64,000 bases of DNA from Balneolales bacterium (GTDB lineage Bacteria; Bacteroidota; Rhodothermia; Balneolales; Cyclonatronaceae): NCBI GenBank assembly GCA_022565805.1, contig JAIULZ010000001.1, positions 1 to 64,000 on the forward strand, read 5' to 3'. Shown here piece after piece: positions 1 through 7,808 of this stretch (position 1 is its first letter; every line of letters starts with the position of its first letter). A program made the position numbers and the translations under genes. The notes under the pieces were generated by a model. It had not been told where the DNA came from. It searched no databases and worked only from the letters and a program-made list of their open reading frames with translations.

Positions 1-572
1 CTTTGATGTGCTTAGAACGTTGCCTTCGGCCGATTTTCTGCTTTCAAAAGCATCACGACTCGGGCTTTTTAAATCCATTCCTCATCCGGGGTTCACGGCC
101 GGGCATTGCTGCGACCTGCCACCCCGAGCTACGGAAATATCACCGCGTTGCGGCTGGTTTTTTTGAAATTATTCAGTTTCCATGTAGTACTTTCGGTCAG
201 CCGCCTTCATTCCCAAAAATCGTAGTTCATAATTTGAGACCCCATCTGGCCATTTTCTCCAGCCTAGCGGTTTTTTCCAACCTTTTGTCCGCACAAAAGG
301 TTGGAAAGCTTCTTTAAAGAAAGAAGTCTGCTATTGGTAAGGATTAATAAAGTTATGAAAACTTTATCAGGCATTACTTTATAATGGCTGAATTTGAACT
401 GCGACAGTTGAGATTAAAGTAGCAACTTATCGTAAACAGTAAAGAAAAGTATAATAAGCATACTAATTCCCAGTGAAAAAAAACACATGTGATGATACAT
501 TCATCTGAGATATAGCATATATACAGTAAATAGTTAAATATAATTTACTGCATAAATGCTGTTAGCAATGAT
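1..572. other. Gene-free left edge with a GC-richer block
   Basis: About the first 310 bases are visibly richer in G and C than the AT-rich sequence that follows. One strand stays open for about 100 codons, but the translation looks like no protein I know and has the low-complexity look of a translated non-coding repeat. The block ends in a perfect 15-bp inverted repeat, listed separately. From about 330 to 572 the sequence is AT-rich and I see nothing in it. The block could be a dispersed repeat or the 3' region of a gene lying outside the window. Confidence 0.4.
274..307. repeat. Perfect 15-bp inverted repeat, 4-nt loop
   Basis: The left arm 274-288 (TTTCCAACCTTTTGT) pairs perfectly with 293-307 around the loop CCGC. 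It would form a strong hairpin in RNA of either strand. A short T-run precedes the left arm (271-276) and A's end the right arm, so an intrinsic terminator reading toward the window start is possible, as is the end of a repeat element. Confidence 0.6.
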
Positions 573-830
573 TTATTTATCTTTAAAAAAGAAGATTTTA
601 CTGTTCATTGCATCTTTGCCACTTTTAATTTTATTGCCAGATTCGCGGTTGTAGGTATACACTACATTACGCATGGAGTTCAGTTCTTTATCATTGGTAT
701 AAGTAACCTCAATTGCATCTCCACCGGGTTGCAAGTTCTGCAAAGCATCAATTAACGGTCTGAATTTTGAAGAACTTTTTTTTGTAATTCTTACATTAGA
801 ACGGGGTATTACTTTAATCTTTAGCGACAT
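573..830 (-). CDS. Small basic protein of unknown function
   Basis: This 85-residue protein starts at an ATG (828-830) and begins MSLKIKVIPRSNVR. It is lysine/arginine-rich and has no signal peptide or membrane segment. I do not recognise a family. It lies 97 bp downstream of the MoxR gene on the same strand and could be its distal partner, although the AT-rich gap between them argues for separate units. The codon pattern looks coding and no better frame competes, so I regard it as a probable real small gene without a function assignment. Confidence 0.55.
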   Translation of the reverse strand: MSLKIKVIPRSNVRITKKSSSKFRPLIDALQNLQPGGDAIEVTYTNDKELNSMRNVVYTYNRESGNKIKSGKDAMNSKIFFFKDK

Positions 831-927
831 AATAAATAGATTTTAAGTTTGCAATGCTGGAAATGGTGTACTAAACTAAAATTAAGGAAATATTAATCAT
901 CATACAAAAGTTCCGATAAATTCACTA

Positions 928-1935
928 TCAGGGTACATGAATTTTTGATAATAATTTGTCAACTATCATATCGGTAGTCATTTCTTCAGCCTCAGCTTCG
1001 TAGCTTAATATTATTCTGTGTCGAAGAACATCATGTGCAATAGCACGTACATCATCTGGAGTAACGTATGCTCTGTGCTGCATAAAAGCGTATGCTTTAG
1101 AAGCAAGATACAGATTTATAGAAGCACGGGGTGAAGCACCAAAGCTAATAAGGGGTTTTAGTTCTGCGATGTTATATTCAATTGGTTTTCGTGTAGCAAA
1201 AATAAGATTGATGATATACTTCTCTATTTTTTCATCTATATAGATTTCATCAATAATCTTTTTAGCACGTTTAATTTCATCAGGATTAGTAACTGATCTC
1301 AGTTTAGTTTTGTTTCGATTGTTTGTTTTAGCGACTTTTCGAATAATGCTTATTTCTTCTTCTTCTGTAGGATATCCAACCTTAAGCTTAAACATGAAAC
1401 GATCAGTTTGAGCTTCTGGTAATGGGTATGTTCCTTCCTGTTCAACCGGATTCTGGGTTGCAAGTACCAAAAAAGGATCCTTTAGTTCAAAAGTTTGCTC
1501 ACCAATTGTAACTTGTCTTTCCTGCATGCATTCCAGCAATGCGCTTTGTACTTTAGCGGGCGATCTGTTAATTTCGTCTGCAAGTATAATATTCGAAAAT
1601 ACGGGGCCTTTTTTAACCGTAAAATCGCCTAGTTTTTGGTTATAAATAAGTGTTCCTACCAGATCGGCGGGCAGAAGATCTGGTGTAAACTGTATGCGTT
1701 GAAAACCTGTATCAATAACTTTTGCAAGAGACGAAACGGTTAATGTCTTTGCCAGTCCGGGGACTCCTTCAAGCAAAACATGACCGTCTGTTAAGAGTCC
1801 TATCAGTAGCCGGTCGATCATGTAAGACTGCCCTACTACAACACCCGCTATTTCTTTTCTTATTTCGTCTATGAAGGCACTGTTTTGTTGAATTAAACCC
1901 TGAAGTTCTTCGATGTCTGGCATTAGCTGTTGCAT
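928..1935 (-). CDS. MoxR-family AAA+ ATPase
   Basis: Cytoplasmic AAA+ ATPase of the MoxR (AAA_3) family, thought to act as a chaperone that matures or activates partner complexes, often with von Willebrand A-domain proteins. In the 335 residues, Walker A is GVPGLAKT at 57-64, Walker B is IILADE at 116-121 and sensor 1 is ATQNP at 159-163. The C-terminal lid domain runs from about 240 to the end and contains GASPRAS. Length is normal for the family. The start is the ATG at 1933-1935; a second ATG five codons in is possible. The DUF58 and VWA genes that usually follow moxR are not downstream on the minus strand here, so its partners must be encoded elsewhere or upstream of the window start. Confidence 0.93.
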   Translation of the reverse strand: MQQLMPDIEELQGLIQQNSAFIDEIRKEIAGVVVGQSYMIDRLLIGLLTDGHVLLEGVPGLAKTLTVSSLAKVIDTGFQRIQFTPDLLPADLVGTLIYNQKLGDFTVKKGPVFSNIILADEINRSPAKVQSALLECMQERQVTIGEQTFELKDPFLVLATQNPVEQEGTYPLPEAQTDRFMFKLKVGYPTEEEEISIIRKVAKTNNRNKTKLRSVTNPDEIKRAKKIIDEIYIDEKIEKYIINLIFATRKPIEYNIAELKPLISFGASPRASINLYLASKAYAFMQHRAYVTPDDVRAIAHDVLRHRIILSYEAEAEEMTTDMIVDKLLSKIHVP

Positions 1936-2862
1936 AGTTTTGTATTCGGAATTTCTAATTTAGACTGATTGTAAATTTTATTCTCCCTAATTTTGCTTAA
2001 AGCAATAAATTATGGATTCAATATACCTGGCAAAATAAATATTTTGGCGACTGCCAAGTTTCTAAAACAAAAAGGATTTTGACTCTAAAGTTTGTATTAA
2101 AGTTACTTTTGCCAAGGCAATTTTAGGAAGCGAAGCAATTGGTATACAGATAATTGTGTTGCTAATTAGTGATTAAGCTGTATCCCTTAATACTAAAATA
2201 ATTTCTGATAATTTCTGCAGGTAGCTATTTTATTTCTTATGCTGATTTTGAATTCAGAAGCGATCAGAAGGTTTTCCAGCAGCTACTATTACTGATAAAT
2301 AGACACAAATTACAAACTAATGAGATCTTATATGATAGTAAAATTGAACAGGCAAATATTTGGAGAAGAAGTTTAATTATGATGATGTCTATGTCTTGTT
2401 TTTTTTAGTAAATAGGAAATGGCAAGCTATTATAATATAGTGGTTTATGTGAGTGTCACTTGTTCCTGAAACTGATGTTTGAATCACTTTGACTAAAATC
2501 ACAAATTAAGGACGATCCCTAATTTAGGGAGTAATTTGGGTTGTAAGTCGTCGAATTAATACATCTTTAAGAATACCATTAAGTTTAGTAATGTCAACTA
2601 CATTATTACAAATTTACTTTACATAAATTGTTTAAGAGGTATTCATTTCTTGCAGATGGCTTTTTAAAACCGGATATTTGGCCGGTTTAATTAATATTTT
2701 GTGATGAATCAAACTTAAGGCTCTGTTAAGACATGAATTTTATATGCGGCGTGCTCTAATTCAGCAACACAAAGACGGCATTGAGATGCGGACGTCGGAG
2801 TACCTTAACTGTCTTAAAGTGAAGAGTAAAATTCATTAGAAGACAAGAAACGTAATTGACTA
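1936..2862. other. Long AT-rich divergent spacer between moxR and nuoJ
   Basis: More than 900 bases separate the divergent moxR and nuoJ genes. Most is AT-rich with stops in all frames. Two points stand out. There is a short hairpin around 2667-2688 (AAACCGG paired with CCGGTTT). There is also a GC-richer stretch at about 2744-2800 that stays open in one frame and is listed separately. Paired motifs TTAAGACA (2726-2733) / TGTCTTAA (2810-2817) and ATGAATTTTA (2733-2742) / TAAAATTCAT (2827-2836) flank that stretch. The spacer must hold the promoters of both genes. Confidence 0.5.
2744..2839 (+). other. Short open frame, possible gene remnant
   Basis: A 31-codon open frame beginning MRRALIQQHK and ending KVKSKIH lies in a GC-richer patch inside an otherwise AT-rich spacer, just before the nuoJ promoter. 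Its base composition resembles the neighbouring genes more than the spacer. It could be a small gene or the surviving 3' part of a decayed gene, since the same frame is open upstream to a stop at 2705. I recognise no family. It could equally be a structured RNA, because short complementary segments flank it. Confidence 0.2.
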
Positions 2863-2893
2863 TTGATGCCCGATAGAAATTTGGGTACATTTG
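2863..2893 (+). promoter_or_regulatory. Bacteroidota-type promoter ahead of nuoJ
   Basis: TTG at 2863-2865 and TACATTTG at 2886-2893 match the Bacteroidota primary sigma consensus (TTTG, about 19-20 nt, TAnnTTTG) with a 20-nt gap. Transcription would start near 2900, upstream of the ATG at 2924. A TTG at 2891 that could also open the nuoJ frame lies inside this promoter, so it is unlikely to be the start codon. Confidence 0.5.
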
Positions 2894-2923
2894 GGCTCGA
2901 AAATTCAAAGAATCAAATCATAC

Positions 2924-3445
2924 ATGGAAACCTTCTTTTTTGTATTCATTGCCACATTTGCCATTGGCACTGCGCTTGCAATGGTATTTAGCAGAAATAC
3001 GGTAAATAGTGCATTATTCCTGATTCTGCACATGCTGTCAATATCCGGATTCTATCTTTCATTAAATGCGCAGTTTCTGGCTGTAATCCAGATATTGGTG
3101 TACGCCGGGGCGATTATGGTACTTTTCCTCTTTGTAATCATGGTACTTAACATGGATGAGGATGAGACAATTTTTAGTCAGGTAGATTTTAAACAGATAT
3201 TCGCGTTTTTGCTCGCAATTGTTGTATTTGCACAACTTATTTACATTGGTGGTGAATTTACAGGCACACTACCGGATGTAAGTACTCAGGAAATGATGGC
3301 TGTTGGAACAGTAGAAGCAATTGGTGATGAGCTTTTTACTACGTTCCTGCTCCCATTTGAGGCTACGGCCATCCTTTTAACTGCCGCTGTAGTTGGGGCT
3401 ATGCTGCTCGCTCAGCAAAATATTAATGTAGAAGACGAAAATTAA
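2924..3445 (+). CDS. nuoJ: NADH-quinone oxidoreductase subunit J
   Basis: Subunit J of respiratory complex I, an inner-membrane protein of the proton-pumping arm. The 173-residue product begins METFFFVFIATFAIG and has five hydrophobic segments. The conserved third helix is at about residues 47-66, including LVYAGAIMVLFLFVIMVLN. I chose the ATG at 2924 over an in-frame TTG at 2891 because a promoter ends at 2893 and the extra residues are not hydrophobic. The gene opens a five-subunit cluster (J-K-L-M-N), with nuoK starting three bases after its stop. The cluster lacks nuoA-I, which must be encoded elsewhere in the genome. Confidence 0.95.
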   Translation: METFFFVFIATFAIGTALAMVFSRNTVNSALFLILHMLSISGFYLSLNAQFLAVIQILVYAGAIMVLFLFVIMVLNMDEDETIFSQVDFKQIFAFLLAIVVFAQLIYIGGEFTGTLPDVSTQEMMAVGTVEAIGDELFTTFLLPFEATAILLTAAVVGAMLLAQQNINVEDEN

Positions 3446-3448
3446 GCC

Positions 3449-3751
3449 ATGGTTGGATTAGAATGGTACCTTGGCGTTAGCGCCATGCTTTTTGTGATAG
3501 GGGTTCTGGGTGTATTAATCCGCAAAAACGCAATTGTTGTATTTATGTGCGTAGAACTTATGCTAAGCGCCGTAAACATAAGCCTTGTAGCGTTTAGCAG
3601 CTTTATGGGGGATGTGCATGGGATGATACTTGTTTTTTTTGTGCTTTGTGTTGCAGCTGCTGAGGCCTGTGTAGGTCTCGCTATAGTTATTGCGATTTAT
3701 CGAAATAACATAACAGCAGATATCAGCAAAATTAACCTCCTCCGCTGGTAA
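3449..3751 (+). CDS. nuoK: NADH-quinone oxidoreductase subunit K
   Basis: Subunit K of complex I, 100 residues with three membrane helices, homologous to the MrpC antiporter subunit. The two buried glutamates of the proton path are visible: Glu36 in [12 protein letters not shown] and Glu72 in [11 protein letters not shown]. Length is exactly that of the family. It begins three bases after nuoJ and is followed by about 115 bases before nuoL, a wider gap than elsewhere in the cluster, in which I see no terminator. Membrane-arm position and partners (J, A and N) follow from the family. Confidence 0.97.
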   Translation: MVGLEWYLGVSAMLFVIGVLGVLIRKNAIVVFMCVELMLSAVNISLVAFSSFMGDVHGMILVFFVLCVAAAEACVGLAIVIAIYRNNITADISKINLLRW

Positions 3752-3865
3752 TTATCAGCTTAATGCATTTTGCTGAAACAACGTAATCGAATCTCTGATT
3801 ATTGTTACGCAAATGCATTGCCCTTATTGATTCATTACAGCTAATAACATATTTAATATTTACAA

Positions 3866-5875
3866 ATGGCTGAGTACGTTTGGCTAATTATTGCGATTCC
3901 TCTGGCAGGATTTCTGATCAACGGCTTGCTTGGGCTGAGTTCTGAAAGCTATAGGAAACAAAAAAGTGTGATCGGCTGGTTGGCTACAGTAGCCGTTTTC
4001 ATTCCGTTTTTAATTTCCGTTCTGATATTCCTGGAAATGAATGCCGGTTCTGAACCTACAGTAGTTCGACTGTTTACCTGGATTGAAGCCGGCTCTTTTA
4101 CATCAGACATAGCATACAGAGTAGACCAGTTGTCTATTTTAATGGCATTGGTAGTAACAGGTGTGGGTTTCTTGATCCACGTTTACTCTATGGGCTATAT
4201 GAAGGATGATGAAGGCTATTGGAAGTTCTTCACCTACCTTAATATGTTTATCTTCGCAATGCTTAACCTGGTTATGGCAAATAACCTGGTGCTTCTGTTT
4301 CTTGGATGGGAGGGTGTTGGCGTTTGCTCTTATTTGCTAATTGGCTTTTGGTATGGCGATATGGAAAAAGCAAGCGCCGCCAAAAAAGCTTTTATTTACA
4401 ACAGGGTAGGGGATTTTGCTTTTCTGATTGCGATGTTCCTTGTATTCCGTGCTGTAGGTAGTCTGGATTTCGACGTTATTTTCAGCAATATGGCTGCTTT
4501 TTCGCCAGATATCGCCTTTTGGGTTTGTGTGCTGATGTTTATAGGTGCCACAGGTAAAAGTGCTCAAATACCTCTATTCGTTTGGTTACCAGATGCGATG
4601 GCCGGACCAACACCTGTTTCTGCACTTATTCATGCCGCTACGATGGTTACATCCGGTATTTACCTCATTACCAGATTTTCCGGTCTGTATATGGGTTCGC
4701 CCGAGGCCATGCTTCTGGTCGCTGTAATTGGCGGTTTGACCGCAATAGTTGCTGCTACAATAGCATTAACACAATACGATATTAAAAAAGTCCTGGCCTA
4801 TTCTACTGTATCTCAGCTTGGATTTATGTTTCTCGCACTTGGATCTGGTGGTTATGTAGCTGCTATGTTTCATGTTATAACACACGCTTTTTTTAAGGCA
4901 TGTTTATTTCTTGGATCAGGATCTGTAATTCATGCTATGCACCATGTTGAGCATGAATTAGAGCATGAGGGGAAAGACGCGCATTTCGATCCTCAGGATA
5001 TGCGTAATATGGGTGGACTTCGTGAATATATGCCATCAACCTATAAAACATTCCTGATATCCACTTTTGCTATTGCCGGAATCCCATTCTTTTCAGGTTT
5101 TTTCTCCAAAGATGAAATTCTTGCCTATTTATTTAACGCAGGTTTAGGAGAATATGGGGCAATCTATTTTGGTCTCTGGGGTTTAGCGGTAATCACAGCC
5201 TTTCTTACTGCCTTTTATATGTTCCGGCTAACGCTTACTACCTTCCATGGTACTTTTAAGCTGCCCGGTAAAGTAAAAGGTGCCGAAGACTCTGCTAAAT
5301 ATCTGCATGAAAGTCCCGTTTCTATGACCGCACCGCTATGGGTGCTTGCCGGGCTGGCGATAGTTGGTGGTTTTATGGGTATACCGGAATTCTTCGTTAC
5401 TACATTTACTTCTACAGACGCTACCATTAACTGGCTATACTCATGGTTAAGCGGTGTTACAACCAGAGCAGAAATAATTCTGCCTTATGGTATAAAATGG
5501 ACACTGGTAGCTTTTGCCATTCTTGTTGCTGTTAGCGCAACTATATTTGCCTATAAAAAATACGACAACGACAAAGGCGAAGAAACGGATGCAGCAATTC
5601 GTGCACGTTTTGGTGGACTTTATACAACCTGGGAAGAAAAGTATCTCTTCGACGAGGCCTACGAAAAATCTATTATTAAGCCCGGTCATAGATTCTCAGA
5701 TCGCGTGCTCGCAATCTTTGATATTAAAATAATAGATGGTTTTGTAAACCTTATTGGTTCTGTTGTCCAATTTTTCGGAAGCTTGCTTCGATTTGTTCAA
5801 ACAGGAGTTATTCATACATACGCAATCGCATTCCTTATCGGAGTGATACTCATCATCGGATTGTTAATCTTTTAG
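3866..5875 (+). CDS. nuoL: NADH-quinone oxidoreductase subunit L
   Basis: Distal antiporter-like proton-pumping subunit of complex I, 669 residues with many transmembrane helices. The key glutamate of helix 5 is Glu149 in FLGWEGVGVCSYLLIGFWY, followed by the KKAFIYNRVGDF motif. The histidine/lysine-rich central region includes HAATMVTSGIYL. After the antiporter core a long amphipathic segment (about 590-640) and a final helix match the lateral arm that distinguishes NuoL from NuoM and NuoN. A histidine-rich loop (HAMHHVEHELEHEG) lies around residue 355. Length is within the family range. nuoM follows after 15 bases. Confidence 0.97.
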   Translation: MAEYVWLIIAIPLAGFLINGLLGLSSESYRKQKSVIGWLATVAVFIPFLISVLIFLEMNAGSEPTVVRLFTWIEAGSFTSDIAYRVDQLSILMALVVTGVGFLIHVYSMGYMKDDEGYWKFFTYLNMFIFAMLNLVMANNLVLLFLGWEGVGVCSYLLIGFWYGDMEKASAAKKAFIYNRVGDFAFLIAMFLVFRAVGSLDFDVIFSNMAAFSPDIAFWVCVLMFIGATGKSAQIPLFVWLPDAMAGPTPVSALIHAATMVTSGIYLITRFSGLYMGSPEAMLLVAVIGGLTAIVAATIALTQYDIKKVLAYSTVSQLGFMFLALGSGGYVAAMFHVITHAFFKACLFLGSGSVIHAMHHVEHELEHEGKDAHFDPQDMRNMGGLREYMPSTYKTFLISTFAIAGIPFFSGFFSKDEILAYLFNAGLGEYGAIYFGLWGLAVITAFLTAFYMFRLTLTTFHGTFKLPGKVKGAEDSAKYLHESPVSMTAPLWVLAGLAIVGGFMGIPEFFVTTFTSTDATINWLYSWLSGVTTRAEIILPYGIKWTLVAFAILVAVSATIFAYKKYDNDKGEETDAAIRARFGGLYTTWEEKYLFDEAYEKSIIKPGHRFSDRVLAIFDIKIIDGFVNLIGSVVQFFGSLLRFVQTGVIHTYAIAFLIGVILIIGLLIF

Positions 5876-5890
5876 TAATAGACAGTATTG

Positions 5891-7522
5891 ATGGAAACAT
5901 TATTAAATCTGACCATATATCTGCCTCTTCTCGGTCTTATAGGCATTTTAGCCGCACGAAGTGAGGATGCAGTAAAGTGGATTGCGCTTGCGGCTACATC
6001 TGTTACTTTTGCCGTGTCTCTGCCACTGATATTTAATTTTGATGTAGCTTCTTCAGACACAGCTCAGTTTGTTACCGAGTCTGGAAGCCTTGTTTTCGGT
6101 CTCGATATTAAATACATCGTTGGATTAGACGGCTTAAGTCTTCTCTTATTCATGCTCACTACTTTTTTCGGCCCGATTGTAGTTCTAGGTGCATGGACCT
6201 CTGTTAAAAAACATGTAGCTGGTTTCTACTCCATGCTTATGATCCTTCAAACGGGATCTCTTGGGGTTTTTGCTTCTCTTGACCTTGTTGTCTTTTACGT
6301 TTTCTTCGAGCTTACGCTTATTCCAATGTATTTCCTTATAGGAATATGGGGTGGATCTGGTCGTATAGCCGCTACAATTAAGTTCTTTCTCTATACTCTT
6401 GTAGGTTCTCTTATTATGCTCGTTGCACTGGTATATGTAGGTTACCATGCAGGTGCAGCGATTAATAACGGAGTTTTTATATCCGATTGGCGAGTACTAT
6501 CGGGTATGGAGTATCAAATAGGATTAGTTGAGCAAACATGGCTTTTTCTGGCATTTGCGCTGGCATTCTTTATAAAAGTACCCTTGTTCCCATTCCACAC
6601 ATGGTTACCATATGCTCATACCGAAGCACCTACAGCAGGTTCGGTAGTGCTCGCAGCTATTATGCTTAAAATGGGTACATATGGATTAATTCGCTTTTGT
6701 TTGCCGCTATTTCCTAACGCAATGCTTGAATTTGCACCTTATATAGCTTTTCTGGCAGTGATAGGTATAGTTTATGGAGCCTTGGTAGCCATGGTGCAGA
6801 AAGATGTGAAAAAGCTGGTTGCTTACTCATCTGTGAGTCACCTGGGTTTTGTTGTTCTTGGCCTATTTGCCCTAAACGTAATTGGTGTACAAGGCGCTAT
6901 TATTCAAATGATTAACCACGGGTTGTCTACCGGAGCTTTGTTTCTTATCGTAGGTATGATTTACGATCGTCGTCATTCGCGTCAGATTGAAGACTTTGGC
7001 GGTATTACTACCATAATGCCAGTATTTGCCGTCATGTTTATGCTGGCAGCCTTTTCAAGTATCGGATTACCCGGCCTAAATGGGTTCGTGGGTGAATTCC
7101 TTATTTTGATGGGTGCATTTACCTCCGAAAGTATTGGAAATATCTGGTTTGCCATTGTTGCCACAACAGGAGTCATTCTTGCAGCTATTTATATGCTTTG
7201 GATGTTCCAGAGAGTTATGTTTGGCCCGGTAACCAAAGAAGAAAACAAAAATTTGAAAGACCTCAATGCACGTGAAATTGGTCTTTTAATACCCGTAATG
7301 ATTTTTATCATATGGATTGGTGTACGGCCAACTCATTTTACTCAGTATTCTGAGCACCAGGTAACAGTATTACTCGAACAAGCCGACGAAAAGCGGATAG
7401 CTGTAATAGAATCAGCTCAAAATGATATTCATAATTTACCTAATTGGGCTTCAAAATTTTACGATATAACGCCTTCATTGGCCGAAGCCACTACTCCTAA
7501 AACCGACCAGGATGAGCGCTAA
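5891..7522 (+). CDS. nuoM: NADH-quinone oxidoreductase subunit M
   Basis: Antiporter-like proton-pumping subunit M of complex I, 543 residues. The essential glutamate is Glu140 in VFYVFFELTLIPMYFLIG, and the lysine-bearing helices follow (AFFIKVPLFPFHTWLPYAH, then MVQKDVKKLVAYSSVSHLG). A TTG directly before the ATG at 5891 could also start the frame, but the ATG is the simpler choice. The C-terminal 60 residues are hydrophilic. The last 11 bases overlap the start of the pterin dehydratase gene, which suggests translational coupling. Confidence 0.96.
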   Translation: METLLNLTIYLPLLGLIGILAARSEDAVKWIALAATSVTFAVSLPLIFNFDVASSDTAQFVTESGSLVFGLDIKYIVGLDGLSLLLFMLTTFFGPIVVLGAWTSVKKHVAGFYSMLMILQTGSLGVFASLDLVVFYVFFELTLIPMYFLIGIWGGSGRIAATIKFFLYTLVGSLIMLVALVYVGYHAGAAINNGVFISDWRVLSGMEYQIGLVEQTWLFLAFALAFFIKVPLFPFHTWLPYAHTEAPTAGSVVLAAIMLKMGTYGLIRFCLPLFPNAMLEFAPYIAFLAVIGIVYGALVAMVQKDVKKLVAYSSVSHLGFVVLGLFALNVIGVQGAIIQMINHGLSTGALFLIVGMIYDRRHSRQIEDFGGITTIMPVFAVMFMLAAFSSIGLPGLNGFVGEFLILMGAFTSESIGNIWFAIVATTGVILAAIYMLWMFQRVMFGPVTKEENKNLKDLNAREIGLLIPVMIFIIWIGVRPTHFTQYSEHQVTVLLEQADEKRIAVIESAQNDIHNLPNWASKFYDITPSLAEATTPKTDQDER

Positions 7523-7802
7523 CGTATTATCAGAAAGCGAAATTAATGAAGTTTTAAGCGAACTAACAGACTGGGAGTTCGATGACAATGCTTTAAGGCT
7601 GGAATTGTCTTTCGAAGATTTTAAATCTGCCATTTCCTTTATTGTTAGGTTGAGCTACGAGGCTGAAGATCTTGGGCATCATCCCGAAATACAAAACGTG
7701 TACAGTAATGTAGTTATAAGACTATGTACGCATGATGCCGGGGATAAGGTAACACAGCTTGATGTTGAGCTAGCCAGACGCATAGATAATTTTACAAAAT
7801 AA
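7512..7802 (+). CDS. Pterin-4a-carbinolamine dehydratase in the nuo operon
   Basis: Cytosolic enzyme that dehydrates 4a-hydroxytetrahydropterin during recycling of the pterin cofactor of aromatic amino acid hydroxylases. In 96 residues it shows the whole family signature: Glu52-Asp53, His56-His57-Pro58, Tyr64, His74 and a later Asp. It overlaps nuoM by 11 bases and ends six bases before nuoN, so it is cotranscribed with complex I. A pcd homologue among the complex I genes is known from Rhodothermus marinus. No phenylalanine hydroxylase gene is in the window, so its role with complex I is open: pterin repair, molybdopterin-linked chemistry or a structural role are all only possibilities. Confidence 0.93.
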   Translation: MSANVLSESEINEVLSELTDWEFDDNALRLELSFEDFKSAISFIVRLSYEAEDLGHHPEIQNVYSNVVIRLCTHDAGDKVTQLDVELARRIDNFTK

Positions 7803-7808
7803 CAGTTA

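Noticed and set aside
3-317. 104-codon open frame at the left edge
   Set aside because: The translation has no domain, signal or protein-like pattern and ends in the inverted repeat; it is more likely part of a non-coding repeat.
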